Origin: Porphyra umbilicalis
Lineage: Eukaryota; Rhodophyta; Bangiophyceae; Bangiales; Bangiaceae
Direction: 5' to 3'
NCBI GenBank assembly: GCA_002049455.2
Contig: KV918797.1
Coordinates: 1-64,000 of the forward strand
DNA length: 64,000 nucleotides
The notes below the pieces were generated by a model, which was not told where the DNA came from, searched no databases, and was given only the letters and a program-made list of their open reading frames with translations. Below are positions 10,567 through 23,254 of this stretch, in pieces. The translations under genes were made by a program, and so were the position numbers. Position 1 is the first letter of the stretch; each line of letters begins with the position of its first letter.

Positions 10567-12870
10567 CTACTTGTACCGTTCTTTCACGTTCTTGTCGGCC
10601 TCAGCTAAAAGCTCCCGAAACGGGGACGACGCCAGCATGGATGCCGTGGACCTGGGCGCGCCCGGGTGTCCGGCCAGGGCCATCTTGTTGAGCACCTGTC
10701 GGAGGATGCTGGCGGTGGCCTTGATGGGGTCGTGTAAAGGATGGGTGGCTGGAAAGACAAAGTCGTCGGCAACTTGGCACAGTGCCGCCGTCAACACCGG
10801 CCGCTCGTCATCTTCAACCTTTGTGCTTTGCATGGCCTCAAAAGATGCCGCCGGCGGCAGCTTGATGATGGTGGGGATGACGGAGTGCATCCAATACAGT
10901 TGCCGCATGTACAGGCAGACCTTGTTCTTGACAATGTTGGACAGGCGAGTGGTCTTGGCTTGGTTGACTTCGGCAGTCGCGCCTCCCCTCTTGCGCAGGG
11001 CCTTGGTGTTTTGGACGCCTTCTAGGTACATCCTGTGGACCGCTATTGACCCAAACAGGCCAGGATGACCCGTTGTCACGTGGCACATCTTGAGCATCGT
11101 GCTCAGTTGATCAAACAGCGGCTCGGTGTCCAGAGAGGCGGTCACCATCTCGGGGGGAATGGTCATGTCGTGTACCAACGCGTTGTATTACCTTGATGAC
11201 GCGAGCGGCGACGGCCCCTTGTCCATGGCGGCGGCGCCGGCGCCGGCTGCCCCGTGCGCGTCACCACCCCCGTCTGCTGCATGAACTTGATCCGCAGCGC
11301 CCCCACCTCCATCAGCGCCGACGCTTGCGCGCGCGCCCACTATGGCCTTGGCCCACTTCGACGGCCTGTACACCGAACCGCGCAAAAAGGGCACGGCACC
11401 CTTGATGGCCGCTGCCGCCGCCGTCACGTCCGCATTTCCTTGCAAGACCTTGGCCATGGCACCGTCGAGCCGCGTGGTCGCGGTGGCCGCCGACTCGGCA
11501 CCCGCCGAAACGGCAGTGGCAATGTTGACGACGAGCCCCCGCAGCTCGTTGAACTGCGTGATGCTAGTGTTGAGCCTCGCGGCTTGCTCGGCGGAAAAGA
11601 ATTCCAAGAAGAGCGCGGCGTGGTGCGACGAAGGCATCCTGTCGCCAGAGACCGCTCCTGCAGGGAGGGGACCCGAGGGCAAGGCCACAGGATGAGGTGT
11701 ACCTCGCTCGACCGGTACGTCGAGAGACGGGGGAGTCGTAATCGGGGCTAGGGGTGGAGCCGGGAAAAATAACGGCGAACGCCGCGAAGGGGACCCACTG
11801 TGTGTAGGGGGGGTTGTGGGTGGGAAGATAGGGGGACGCGCTGGAGACGGGGACGGGGCGCGGGCAAGCGTGGTAAGTGTCGTGCTCGGCCGCGAGGGAC
11901 CCGGCGGCGTGGTAAATGGCGGCTGCGTCGGCACAGGCGGCTGGTCTACCCCCACACCTTGAGGATGGATCATCGCCTTGTGGAAACTCTCAACATCCCC
12001 GTGGCCCTCCTGCGCCTCGCCGCGCACGTAGTTGGCCATCCACATCATACTGGCACCCCATGTGGTGCGGTTGAACGCGTTCCAGCGCACCAGGCTCGCC
12101 TTGAGGGAAGCCCCCGAGTCGTCGTCGCCAAAGGAGATGCCGCGCTTCCTGCAAAGTTGCTTGAGCGTCGATCGAGTCGTGTCAGCACTTTCCAGGAATT
12201 GCAATGGCACAGGGAGCATGTACGGACGCTCGGGGTCGGCCGCTCGAGGTTAATCGAGCTCCCTCTGCGCGTCCAACGCATTATGGAGCGATACCTCCAA
12301 CCCCCCCCCCCGGACCTCCGGTCGAGCGTGCGCCGACCGATCGCGACCAGAAGCCCCCCCCCCGCTTGCGCCTCGTCCCGTCCGCCCTTGCGTGCCGTCC
12401 GCTGCTGCCTGGCGGGCAGCTCGCTCAACTGCACAGGCAGCCGTCACCGCCGCTCTCCGCCCAACGGCGCCCGCCAAAGATATGGCTGCCGCGGCTGCGG
12501 CTGCCGCGCGCGCCTCCGCCGACGGGTGCGGCCGGGAGACCGTAGACGCCTCCGGACCGCCAGTGCTTGCCGCCTCCAATCCGATCATCAGGGAACCAGG
12601 ACGAGGTAAGACGTCAGCTGCTTCATCCCGGCCGACGGCAACAGCCAAAGCGGCGGTGGCCAGAAAGTTGGAGCTTGACAAGGACACTCCCGTGGCCGGA
12701 CGCACCACCGGCGCATTGCCAGTGCCGCCGGCACGCACAGCGGCAACAGCAGAGGCAGCGGTCCGCACCACGTTGGTCACAGGAGCAGGGCTAGAGGTAG
12801 CAATGTGTCGGGCGGCCGCAGCTAGGGCGGCCGCGGCGCGAGGCTCCAGGTCAGCACCGACGGCATCCAT
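10567..12870 (-). pseudogene. Ala/Pro-rich protein with SAP-like motif, two in-frame stops
   Basis: The frame runs from the ATG at 12870 to a stop at 10567, 768 codons, with in-frame TAA codons at 12250-12252 and 11188-11190 and no shift of register. The N-terminal 200 residues are Ala-rich. Next comes a helical segment with the spacing of a SAP DNA-binding motif (TLKQLCRKRGISF, then LKASLVRWNAF, near 12080-12180), then a Pro/Thr/Ser-rich linker. The C-terminal domain of about 200 residues is unknown. The second stop overlaps a plausible splice donor (AAG|GTAATA), so an intron there is possible. The gene faces the 8427-9761 gene. A DNA-binding accessory role is inferred only from the SAP-like motif. 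Confidence 0.5.
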
Positions 12871-14221
12871 TGTGCGCACAACAGGAGTGTGAGGGGGACT
12901 GGGGGGATGGGTGGGTGCTGCAGCCGGGTGGAGAAAGTAGATGGGTGCATGTGGCAGGTGGGGGGAGAGGGTCGAAGAGTGTGTGTACGGCCCCCTGCCT
13001 GCGTGCGGGATGCGTCGGCTGCGACTTCTGTCGTCGGCCGCAGCGACTGACTGGGCCAAGGCGTGCGTCTCTCGGGGCCCGCACAGTTTAAAATTCAACG
13101 GGATTCAAACACATGGCAGAGACCCGTCGGGTCCCGGCCGGGACACGAACGCAATATGTGTGGGCGAGGAGGGGGCTAAAACCCGGAGACTCGGGCTGCC
13201 GATGTCAGACGGCACTTGACCAGGCTCGGATTCAATCAATATCCGTGAGCCAATAGGATTCCCAGTTTCCAGTCTCACCAGGCTCCGGGTTGCCGATGTC
13301 GGAGGGGGTGTGCGCGCCGGTCGGCAGGCGGGGGATTCGAAACTCAGGGCTCAGGGGCCTGGGGGATGGGGGGGAGGAGGCCATTGCGCTGGCTACTGAA
13401 GGATGCTTGGCGGCTTGAAAGCTGTTCGAGCCCCGTGGTGTCGCTGGGTGCGCTTAAATTCGTGGGTGGCTGCGCCCCGGCCGCCTTTCTCGGCGGTGTC
13501 ACTGCTGCCCACCATCTGTGTCCTAGCCGTACTCGAGCCTCGTACAGGCTTCAATCGTAACGGAAATGAGGGTGTCATGCCTGACACCCTGGGGGAGGAT
13601 TTGACAGCGAGCGTATCTGGCTGGGCGACCGCAGAATGTTGTTGCCATGTCATCAACCACTTCTTTCCTTTGGTCTGCGACGTACAGCGCGCGCTGCAAC
13701 CAGAAAATTGACTCTGTAAGCCCGGAAGCTGACCGTTTCATTTTTGTCTGCGACAGATCAAAGTCATCGGCCAGCCCGAATGCGCTGTCAATGACGCTGT
13801 CAGACCGTAAGCTGAACGTTTCATTTTGGTCCTCGTCAGATCCAAGTCATCGACCAGCCCGAAGGCGCTGTCAGTCAGTCAGCCGACTGGCTCAATTCGG
13901 TGCTCGTCAGTCAGATCCAAGTCATCCCAGCGGGCCAGGTCCGTCCGTCGCGATGGTTTGGAATTACTGTCAGGCATCTCAAAGGAGTGAACTCCATCTA
14001 AGCCGCGTCGAACGTAGGTGGGATGACCCGAAGATTTGGCGCGAGCAGCGCCGCCGCAGGCGCATAAAAAAAGGCCGCCCGCTTGCCCTCAGCGCAAGTA
14101 CCAGGCTCGTTGTGCCTGCCCCCCCTCTCGCATCACCCACAAACCCCCCACCTTTGGCGAGCAGATTTGCCCCCCCCCCCCCTCCCCCCCCTGACGACTC
14201 CCACCCCCTCTGCGGATCGCT
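12871..14221. other. Gene-free interval with short repeats
   Basis: Nothing coding is supported here. The words GGNTGCCGATGTC recur near 13195 and 13295, and a tandem repeat lies at about 13728-13940. Long C runs near 14170-14190 precede the relic at 14222. Confidence 0.4.
13728..13940. repeat. Diverged tandem repeat, about 2.5 copies
   Basis: Two copies of about 85 bp run from AAGCTGAMCGTTTCATTTT to GCGCTGTCA, starting near 13728 and 13809. A third partial copy near 13895-13940 keeps CAGATCCAAGTCATC. Confidence 0.5.
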
Positions 14222-14707
14222 ATGCGGCGGTCTATATCAGAGGTCCGCCGCGTATTGTCGGAGCTGGAAAGGCTCCGCAAGCGGCGTAGCGTGTGGGGCG
14301 GCGGCCGCATTGGCGCCCGGATGAGCGCGGCCGAGGAGGCCGTGCTCCGCGCGGAGGAAGTGGACTACAGCGAGGGGGGCGACGACTCCCGGCACTGAGA
14401 CTACTTTCGGACGAACGTCTTTATTGGGGATTTGGTGTCAATTGACCTCCTCGGCTACGTCGTGCTCGGGTCCTACTGGGAGTCGTTCGCCCGGTGGGCT
14501 GACCAGCGAGCATTGGGCGAGCTTATAGAGCTGCACACCAACCCCCCTAGGATCTTCATGATGGCGGACCAGGAGTGGGAACTGAACCACCACCTATGGG
14601 ACGAAGAGGTGGGGCCGACAGACCCCATCACGCATTTTTTGTGTATCAGGGCGGTGCGCGTTGCATGTCGGAGATGGAGCGAGAGGAGCGTGAAGAGGCG
14701 GTCATGA
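14222..14707 (+). pseudogene. Relic resembling the antisense ORF of the Ty3/Gypsy element at 36.5-47.4 kb
   Basis: The translated segment is basic at its N-terminus, with an acidic middle and an aromatic-rich C-terminal part. By eye it shares spaced residues with the plus-strand ORF segment at 38400-38685 inside the second LTR element: FRT, then ELxxLH, then WxEE and a following histidine. It is therefore probably a fossil fragment of that family. It is broken, with about one break. No protein family is recognised and the similarity is tentative. Confidence 0.35.
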
Positions 14708-17700
14708 CTTACGACACGCACCACCCCGGCGGTCCGGGCGGTCAGTGAGCAGCTCGTTGTAGTTTGTTTTCTGTTGTCATTCGTCTAAAAAAGCGTCAAT
14801 TGTTGGGTACATATTTCTGTCATGGGGGCTGGAATGCCGACCGATCTGCACTTCATGTGCACGCCGTGTCATGAAATCCTCAAATACGTGTGAACACTGG
14901 TCCACTGGCTGGAATCGGGGCTGAACACTGACACTGTTGAACGATCAGCAATCCGGAGTGGTCGCGGACGGACGGACAAAAGTAGCCTACAACCGTCTAT
15001 AAGAGAGTAGATGGGGGATCGTGCACGCCCGCGCACGAGCCGGGCCGGTGATCACCAGCCGCGTCCGACCGTGGTGGCTCGCACCCACTCTCGCTGTGTG
15101 AACTCGATCTCTGTCTGCCGGTTGGCTGGGAACTCAGGGCTGACAGAGAGTGTGCACGTAGATCAAATCCAAGCAACTTGCTCTCAGAGTCAGGAAAAGT
15201 TTCATGCAGCTAGTGTCTATTCTACCGGAAAAAAGGATCAAATGAGCTTGTGCTGAGTATCAAATGAGCTTCTGCAGAATCGGGGATTCCAGCGCTCCTG
15301 CACATGAGAATTGGTCATCACGGCCTACAAACCCACTTCGTTGCTCTTCCCCGTGAGACCATGAGAATCTCAAGCATGGACCCGAGTGCTGCGGGGAGGA
15401 AACCCCGTTAGCTTACCTGCTACGAAAGAAGCGCGTCAAAAACGTATCAGGAAAGTCCATTCTAGTACGCCCGACGTCGACCTGCCCCCCCCCCCCCCCC
15501 CTCAAAAAGCACAAAAAACGACGATTTCGTCTTGCAGCGCTGTATGAACTGGCCCATCGTCTCGATTACGTACCACACAACTGGGGTGCGCAAAGGGTGT
15601 ACTGGGGCGTACTGCGGCCTAGAATTTGTACCCAGAAAGTGAAATCAATGCTGGGGTGGCGCGGTCTCCACTGGCCTCTTACCAGCCCGTGAAAACGCAG
15701 GCTACAAGTGGCTCCCTCAGTCCTGGTGTTGTCACCTCCGACGGCGGTGGGATTCGGCGGGATTCCCCATCATGTAGCCTCGCCGGATCGCTAATGTAGC
15801 CTCACCGGGTCGAGAGGGAATTTTCGTGATTGAGACGATTCAATGCCTCGACGCAAGGCCTGGACGAGACTGGTCACATATCAACTCCGGCTGTTCATCG
15901 CTGGATTTCTGGAACGCTGTGCTGCGCTCTACGTGGCCCTCACTGAACACCCGATGATATCCCAGGTCAGATCTCACCGTAACGACTGCATCTGCTTACA
16001 AGGATGCGGCCACGCCAACGCCTCCGCTTCGTCGATGCCAACGTCGACGGACTCTCCATCGACGCCTGGTACGCACCCCCCCCCAACACCGGCCGCAGTT
16101 GCTCACGGGCGCCCATGCCCCCACTCCGTCAATGCGCTACACACACCCACCGCCAGCAATTATTCGGCCGGTCACATCTCGTAGTAACTGACGTCACCGG
16201 CTTGCAGACTGCGCCCTCGGCCACCCATCCAACTAGTTGACAGTAAAGTAACCCTCTCAAAAACGCCACTAAATCGGGTGTAGAAGTTACTTGTCAGCCG
16301 AGGTGTCATTCTTCAGTGTGCTGTTCTGTCAACCATCCGCCATGTGGAGAGCTGCAAGCCTCGTGTGTGGACCCAACACTCCTCACCATTAGTTGTGTGG
16401 AGGGCGGCACGCCTTATGGGGGGATCTCGACCCTCATTTGTTGACACTGTGAGCGTATCTGGGCGGTCAATAGTCATCTGTTCTCACAGACAGAGGCTGG
16501 GATCGGATCCTTAGTGGCGGCGTTCTGACTACCCGTTTCTTCGGGCGATCATCGATTGGTGCAGCGTATGTCGCTCTTCGGAGGGTCAGCCGACGTGGAA
16601 GCTCCCCGGTGAACGGCGTCCAGTGGGCTATTGGCCCTCAATGGTACCACCTGGCCGCGCCCCCCACCCTCCGACAGCCCTTGCGAACCCCCGCCCCCCC
16701 GCACCCCATGTGCCTTAAAGGCGTTCGGACGCGGTACAGCTACCGCTGACGGCAACCGCCGTCGTCGCGCATGCAGGAGGGGCCGGGAGTCACGCCGGCG
16801 TCAAGGCTTCCTCTACCGCGTACGGATCCTGTCACGCCCGAGCAGCGTTTCGTTGACACCCCCCTCGCCCGTCTTGTATTTTTTGTTCTCAAGTACGCTC
16901 AGTGTCGTGAGGACTAGTAGGACAAGGAGAGTGGTATGATGTGTGCACTGCGTATCGTTTGGTCCGCCGTTCTCCCTCCGTCAATGTGCACCCGTCCAGT
17001 GATGTGCTTCTTCTCTCTCTGCCTATGTGGCCTTTGCTGCCACCTCTTCCCCTGCTGCCTCTCTTCTCCTGCTGCCTGTTTCCCGCCCACTGCTCTTTTC
17101 CCTCCGCTGGCTCCTTTCCCAATGCTTCCCCTTTTAGCCCTACTGCCCATTGTTCTCCTACTGTACCCTGTATTTCTACAGTCTCATTTGATCCTACGGC
17201 CCCTGCTACCCCTATAGTCGTTGCGGACGGCACGGATGCGGACGGCGAGGTGGTGGGGCGCTGCATGTGCTGATCTCCCTGTCCTTGCTTCGTTCTGGCT
17301 TTTTATATGCGGTTCGGGTCGGGTGGCGAGGGGCGGGGGAAGAGCGCCAGGAGGTAGGAAGAGGGTGTACTACCCCAAGCCAGAGGGCGCTACAGAACCA
17401 TAAAAGACGCTTCTGTTTTCTGCAACGTATTCAGCTGCTGCGGCCCTGTACGACAGCTCTTCAGCTGGCATCACGTATCAGACCGCTGATTGAATACGAA
17501 TCCAGCCCAGGCACGCTCGCAATCGTGGCGCCAAGGGGGGCCACGTGACTTGTCTCAGCAGGTGCGGTGATGCCCCCAATTGGAGCTGTGTGGGGGGGGG
17601 GGGGCGGCTCCCGGACATGTCGTTGAACAGTGTCAGAACCGTGCTGGCCGCGTACTGTTGCTCTAAAATGCGAATATGCCATCTATACTGATAGTGTAGA

Positions 17701-18483
17701 CACTGAGGAAAAGCGGGGTCAAATATGGCCCAGTACAGCCATTTCAGACGTACTGGCACCAATCTGAAAACCGCCGGGGTAAGTCCCCAAGTAGCGTGGT
17801 ACGGAATCGCGACGATGTTGGCCCCATCTCCGGCCCTTTCCTCTCGCTCTCAGCATGAGATAAACACGTAAGTCAAGAGGGGGGGTTGTTTACATACCAT
17901 GTTGAGGCTCACGGTTCCCCAAGAAGTGGTGGACCCCCGACCAGTCGGCGCTACAAGTGTTCGAGAAACAGCGGGTGATGGCCACCGTAGGTCCTCCTTA
18001 ATCCGCCCGGCCCGGCCCGGCCCGACCCACCCCCCTCACCCACCACCCAACAACTCCTTCGGACCCACCCTATCATGACGACATCCTGCTTGCATGCCCT
18101 CCGTGCCAACTATTTCACCTTCTTCATGCCCCGGTTCTGTCATCTCAGGAAGGGAAACAGATGTCAAGAAGCGCGAGAAGTTGAAGGAAATAGGTCCACC
18201 AGGGCATGCTGCTTTATACAAGAGCCCGTATTTGATAAATTACTGCTCTCTGGGGTGTTTCATAGCGACAGACTGCGTCCTATCAGTGGTCTACCTTTCT
18301 TCCGACACGGACCTCTAGGGAGCTTCAAAAGTTGACGCTTCAGTACCTCTCGAGGTACATTGGCCGAGAGCTGAAGCTCGAGCGGGTGTCCCGAGGCCAG
18401 AACGGCATCGCTGAGCTCATTTATGCAGTCAAAGCCGCCGTTTGCTATATGGGCTCCACAGGACAGCCCTGCCGACAGCAGCA
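14708..18483. other. Gene-free interval of 3.8 kb
   Basis: This region is less GC-rich than average, with an 18-base C run at 15484-15501, a pyrimidine-rich stretch at about 17000-17200, and short CCCGG runs near 18005-18025. Candidate frames on either strand are short, low in complexity or hydrophobic by composition only. No gene, RNA or complete element is supported. Confidence 0.45.
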
Positions 18484-18962
18484 TGAAACAGTCGTTTCTG
18501 GGTCAAATGAGCCCCCTCGTACAACAGACACTAGCAGGCTGGCGCCATGGGGGGCGTTCAAGCGTGCCCACGTCTCGGGCAGACGCAATGGTGGATGAAA
18601 TTGCGCGCGCGCGCATCCAGAACAGGGCACAGCGCGGACAGGGGGCGGCATTTGAGGTCCCTGGGAGTGGCGGGAACCGCCCCAGGGTGCCCCAAAAATT
18701 GCGCCCCAAAGTGAATTTTTCGCTTAGCAGAATGTACTCCAGTTCCCCCAGGGCCAAACAGACCACGCTGAGTTCATTCTTCGCATCAGAATGGACAGCA
18801 GACAATGGGAAGTGCTCGAAAACAGACGCTGAAAATGAGGATCGAATGAGAGGAAAAGGATCAAGTGAGTCCCCCGGCACAATAGACACTAGCGCTGCTT
18901 ATACATGCTGCCGCGAACAACTTGAGAACTCTCTCCCCGTCAGCCGTTTTTTGTGGAAATAA
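18484..18962 (+). CDS. Possible small protein with a PIP-box-like motif (159 aa)
   Basis: This unrecognised frame runs from the ATG at 18484 to a TAA at 18960, which overlaps an AATAAA word. It contains KQTTLSSFFA (near 18757), matching the QxxLxxFF consensus of PCNA-interacting peptides, followed by an acidic tail. Part of its DNA (a GGTCAAATGAG-type word with flanks, near 18500 and 18850) is internally repeated, which argues against an ordinary gene. The first LTR element inserted 26 bp downstream. Coding status is uncertain. Confidence 0.25.
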
Positions 18963-18988
18963 AGGTGAAGTGAATCATCAGAGTGAAG

Positions 18989-19383
18989 TGTGGTATTAAT
19001 AACGTTGGTTCAATTACCAGTGTACTGAGACCGACCGTAGCCAAGCAATAAAGCGTGTTCTATCGCCGTCGCGGCGAGGAAGAAAGACCTTTTGTTGAAG
19101 GGCATCCGATGGGGAGCCGGGTGGTGCCCACGACGGCGACCCCGGACCCACGGTGATTGAATACAAACGAGGGCACCGGTCGATCGACCGTCCGATCACA
19201 AGCGATCGTAATGAGTGCCGGCAGACAGATAAGACAGGCAAGCAAACAAACAACAAAAATAAACAAAGCGGAAGTAACCCCCCAAAGGGCATGCCACAAG
19301 CCGAGTCACACAAATCCGTGGATTCAGCCAGTCAAGGGGGCTACTCGTGGCCAGTTGCCAATTGGGAGCAGAGATATGCTACA
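18989..19383 (-). repeat. Element A 3' LTR (395 bp)
   Basis: The LTR begins TG and ends CA, and is nearly identical to 27155-27549. The outer flank is TGAAG. Confidence 0.93.
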
Positions 19384-20020
19384 TACCTCCAACGCGATAT
19401 TCGAACCGTCCCAGTGAGATCCGAGAATCGTGAAACCCGATTGGGCGATTGCGGACTCTTACGGGCCGGCGCGGGCGTAACTGTCCGGGGGGCGGGAGTC
19501 GCGAAGGGGCGCCGATCCGTCCCGATCAGGGAGGGGTGGCGGTTCGCCGGCGTCGGCCGCGACCGTCCGATCACGCATGCGCGTGCGTGCGTGGCGGGCA
19601 GCTTTATCTGCGGTTCAGATCGACGCTTACGCGTAGGCGTGCCGGCGCGGGCGGATCGACGCGTGTGGGTACGTTGGTGCGGGGGCGGGCGCGGCTGCCA
19701 GGGTTAAGACCCGTGTTTGCGGCGGCGCGTCGAGCAGCGCGTGCTGGGGTGACCATCGGCGGTGCCGTGCGGCGCCAGCTTCGTCGGGGTTCGACTGCCC
19801 CGGCGACAAGGCGAAAGCCGGCACGCGGGTTTGTGTTGCCGAAGGGGAAGCGGGGGAGGCGGGGTGCGTACCCTTTGGCCGGTTACCTCCGTGTCTTGTG
19901 CGGGTCTCCATTTGTCGGCACGGGGCCATCCCGTGTCATCGTGCTCGCGCACAGGTTGAGGCCTTACGGCAAAGCTTGAGTTGGGGCGCTCTACCGAGAG
20001 GTAGCCAACCGCGGGGTTAA

Positions 20021-20500
<480 letters not shown>

Positions 20501-20864
20501 CTTGCGGCTACGTACGGAGGTGGTAAGGGTGTATACCCAGGTACCAGCATGGTTGACCCCGCAGCGATGGCGGTGGACGGCGGCAACGCCAACGGCGAGG
20601 CGCATGTGGCTCACGCCGTTGCGGGTGACGGACCCAATGTCGATCGGTCCACCTACCCGGAGATGTGTGTCAGCCTCAGCCTCGCGGCTCGTTCTACGCG
20701 CACGTTGGCCCGACCGAGGTGGTCGATGGGATCCCGGTCATTGCTGACCAGAGTCTGTACGACATTTGCGTCCGCAACCGCGCTCGCGCGCACACTCGGC
20801 GTATCTACTTCGCAGTTTCCTGTCAGTCATCATAGCGATATAGGAAGTGGCAGGCCAAAATGGC

Positions 20865-21368
20865 TCATGGTGTGGGATTTGCATCCCTTGCATCTGCTAA
20901 TAAGCGCACTTCGTACTCGAAACATGCGCGTATGGCGGTAGCGTACCAACTGGCATTGGTCCATTGTGGTATTACCACGGTTGCTTCCTCTGTGGTTGTT
21001 ACCAAGCGTCGAAGGACTGAGTCCAAGTGTTGTACCGGAAGTACAAGAAACCCGTTGGGGAGCACTGGTACAGAGGGATCGCTCCCGATCAGTGTCGTAT
21101 GTGCGGATCTCGGCCACACATATGTGTACGGACCGTAAACACGGCTCAGCCGAGGGAAATACCGCAAGGCAACTTGGGGGTCATACGCAAAGTTGCGCGT
21201 CATGGACGGCAGAGTAGATTTAAGCCATGCGACATGAATTACTTCCTTAATTGCGGCGGCGGTAGTTGAATCTGTCCACGAGACATCGGCATGGATAACT
21301 CCGTCACCGGTGACATGGACATGTTGGATAGTGGGTATCCACGTGGAGTCCATGACGATGTTGGCCAC
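20865..21368 (-). CDS. Extra ORF of element A after the chromodomain (167 aa)
   Basis: This frame lies on the coding strand of element A, between the chromodomain and the 3' LTR. It does not match standard gag-pol domains. The C-terminal part has VVIPQW followed by WY seven residues apart, a pattern I associate with a segment near the RNase H region of some other retroelements. That link is a guess, and function is unknown. Confidence 0.4.
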   Translation of the reverse strand: MANIVMDSTWIPTIQHVHVTGDGVIHADVSWTDSTTAAAIKEVIHVAWLKSTLPSMTRNFAYDPQVALRYFPRLSRVYGPYTYVWPRSAHTTLIGSDPSVPVLPNGFLVLPVQHLDSVLRRLVTTTEEATVVIPQWTNASWYATAIRACFEYEVRLLADARDANPTP

Positions 21369-21409
21369 GGTTGTGAGCCCGGCCTGTCGGCGACTTCGTC
21401 GCGTTGGCG

Positions 21410-21600
21410 TTTACCACTCGTACCCCAGTACATGCTTCTTCTTCTGTCGAAGGAAACGCTCCACCAGGTTGCGGGGGAGGTTCTCCAGGGGTTTCCAGGT
21501 GTCTTCCTTCGACCCGTAGTCGAACCAGCGCACCTTAGCGCTATAGCTGTCACCCGTATGGCGTAAGCCTAGGAGTTTGTCGATCACATACTCATCGGCA
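21410..21600 (-). other. Chromodomain-like segment of element A
   Basis: Translation on the coding strand shows a chromodomain pattern: an acidic start, then KVRWFDYGSKEDTWKPLENL and a basic tail. In chromoviruses this C-terminal integrase module binds modified histones and directs integration. Confidence 0.7.
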
Positions 21601-21625
21601 GTTGCCGGGGGTGACTTACGTTGGT

Positions 21626-23218
21626 CTAGACTATCCAGCAGGGGTTTGGAACCGTGTCTGTCGTCGTTGGACGAGAAGCTGGGGTGACATGGTCACTGCT
21701 GACACATTTTTCCTCGCCGTCAATGTCAATGACAAACGTGGAGGCGTCCGCGTCTGCGTCAATGACCACAAAGGGTCCGATGGCTTTGCTTTGCAGCTTG
21801 TTCTTCCGATCGTGGTTGGTCTTGTATACGTAGTCGCCGATCTCGACATCCGCATTGCGGGTTGCGACCCGATCGTCGAAGTTACGTTTGTAACGTTGTT
21901 GCGTCTTACGCAAGGCCTCGACTTCGATGGGGATCTGCTTGCGCAGGCAGGCCATGAACTCGTGTTTGTGAGCTAGGGGTGACCCGTCCTTGAGCGTTCC
22001 CTTATTGGTAAGTGGAGTGCCCGGGGGCAAGTTGCGAACCGTGAGGTTGGGGATCCGCCTTGGGATAACGAGCTCAAATGGAGCGATACCCGTAGACCGG
22101 TGTGGTTGGCTGTTATATGCCATGGTGATTACCGGGAGTAGCTCGTCCCATCGTGATGGGTCGTCGGCGACGTAGTGTCGCAACTGAGTAGCCATGGTAC
22201 GATTGTACCGTTCAACTTGCCCATTGGTTTGGGGATGATACGCCGTGGTGCGAACCATTTCAATGCCAAGCATTTTCATCACAGCGATGAAGAAGTTCGA
22301 CATGAACTGGGGCGCTTGGTCCGATAGGATCCGATCCGGGGGCCCGTAGACGGACACCCACGCGTCGATGATGGCTGACGCCACGGACATGGCCGTGATC
22401 CGCCGTAACGCGAGGCACTTGGTGAGCTTGGCGAAGCGGTCCGGGATAACCAAGATGAAGCGATTGCCCTTCTTGGAGGCCGGGATGGGCCCAAAGATGT
22501 CAACAGACAGCTCCGTGAGAGGCTCAGTAGCCGGGAACAGCGTCAAGGGCGTGGTGTGTCGCCGCAAGGCGAGGCGGTTTTGGGCACAAGTTGTGCACTT
22601 GGTGATGGTGGTGTGGATGTCCGTGACCATCGAAGGCCAGTAGTATGCCTTTCGCATGGTGTAGTACATCCGGTTCATACCGGGGTGGGCTGCCACTGTG
22701 GCGTGATGCTCGAGCGTCAAGACGCGTTCGCGTAATGATTTTGGTATTACCAATTGGTTTCCGTAAGGCGTCCGGCGATACAGAGCGTGATGCTCGTTGC
22801 GGAAGAAGGCCTTGGCCGTTCCGCGCTCCACGCGAGTGGACATCTCGACGCAGAAGTCGTCTGTTTGTTGTGCTTCGACAACATCGTCGAGCTCCATCGG
22901 TTCCGGTGTGTCGGTACCCGTATACCTCCCCGTTCTCAAGCCGTTGGCCGTCTCGGCCAATGCCAGACAGGGTATACCGTCGTGGATATCTTCTGGCGGC
23001 GCCACCGTAGAGGCGCGCGACAGGAAGTCGGGCAAGTGGTGCGATGAACCTGGTTTATAAACCATATCGAATGTGTATTCGGAGAGGCGAAGTCGCCATC
23101 GCATCAAGTGTCCGCTTGAGTCGGTCGTGCTGTAGATCCAGCTACTTGCTTGGTGATCCGTTCGGATGAGGAACCGTTGCCCATCGAGGAAGTGCCTCAA
23201 CTTGAGGACAGCCCACAC
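21626..23218 (-). pseudogene. Element A RNase H and integrase region
   Basis: The segment starts inside RNase H (RTDHQASSWIY near 23150). Next is the integrase HHCC zinc finger (HHATVAAHPG followed by CTTCAQNR, near 22580-22710), then the catalytic core (SVDIFGPIPASKKG near 22475-22510, and downstream NGQVERYNRTMATQLRHY). A C-terminal GPFVVI segment of GPY/F type precedes the chromodomain. It is a fossil part of the element. Confidence 0.88.
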
Positions 23219-23254
23219 GACGCCGAGGCATTCGCGCTCCGTTGTGGAGTAGTT

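Noticed and set aside
16889-17273. Overlapping plus and minus frames, one hydrophobic
   Set aside because: The DNA is a simple pyrimidine-rich tract, so the hydrophobic run follows from composition.
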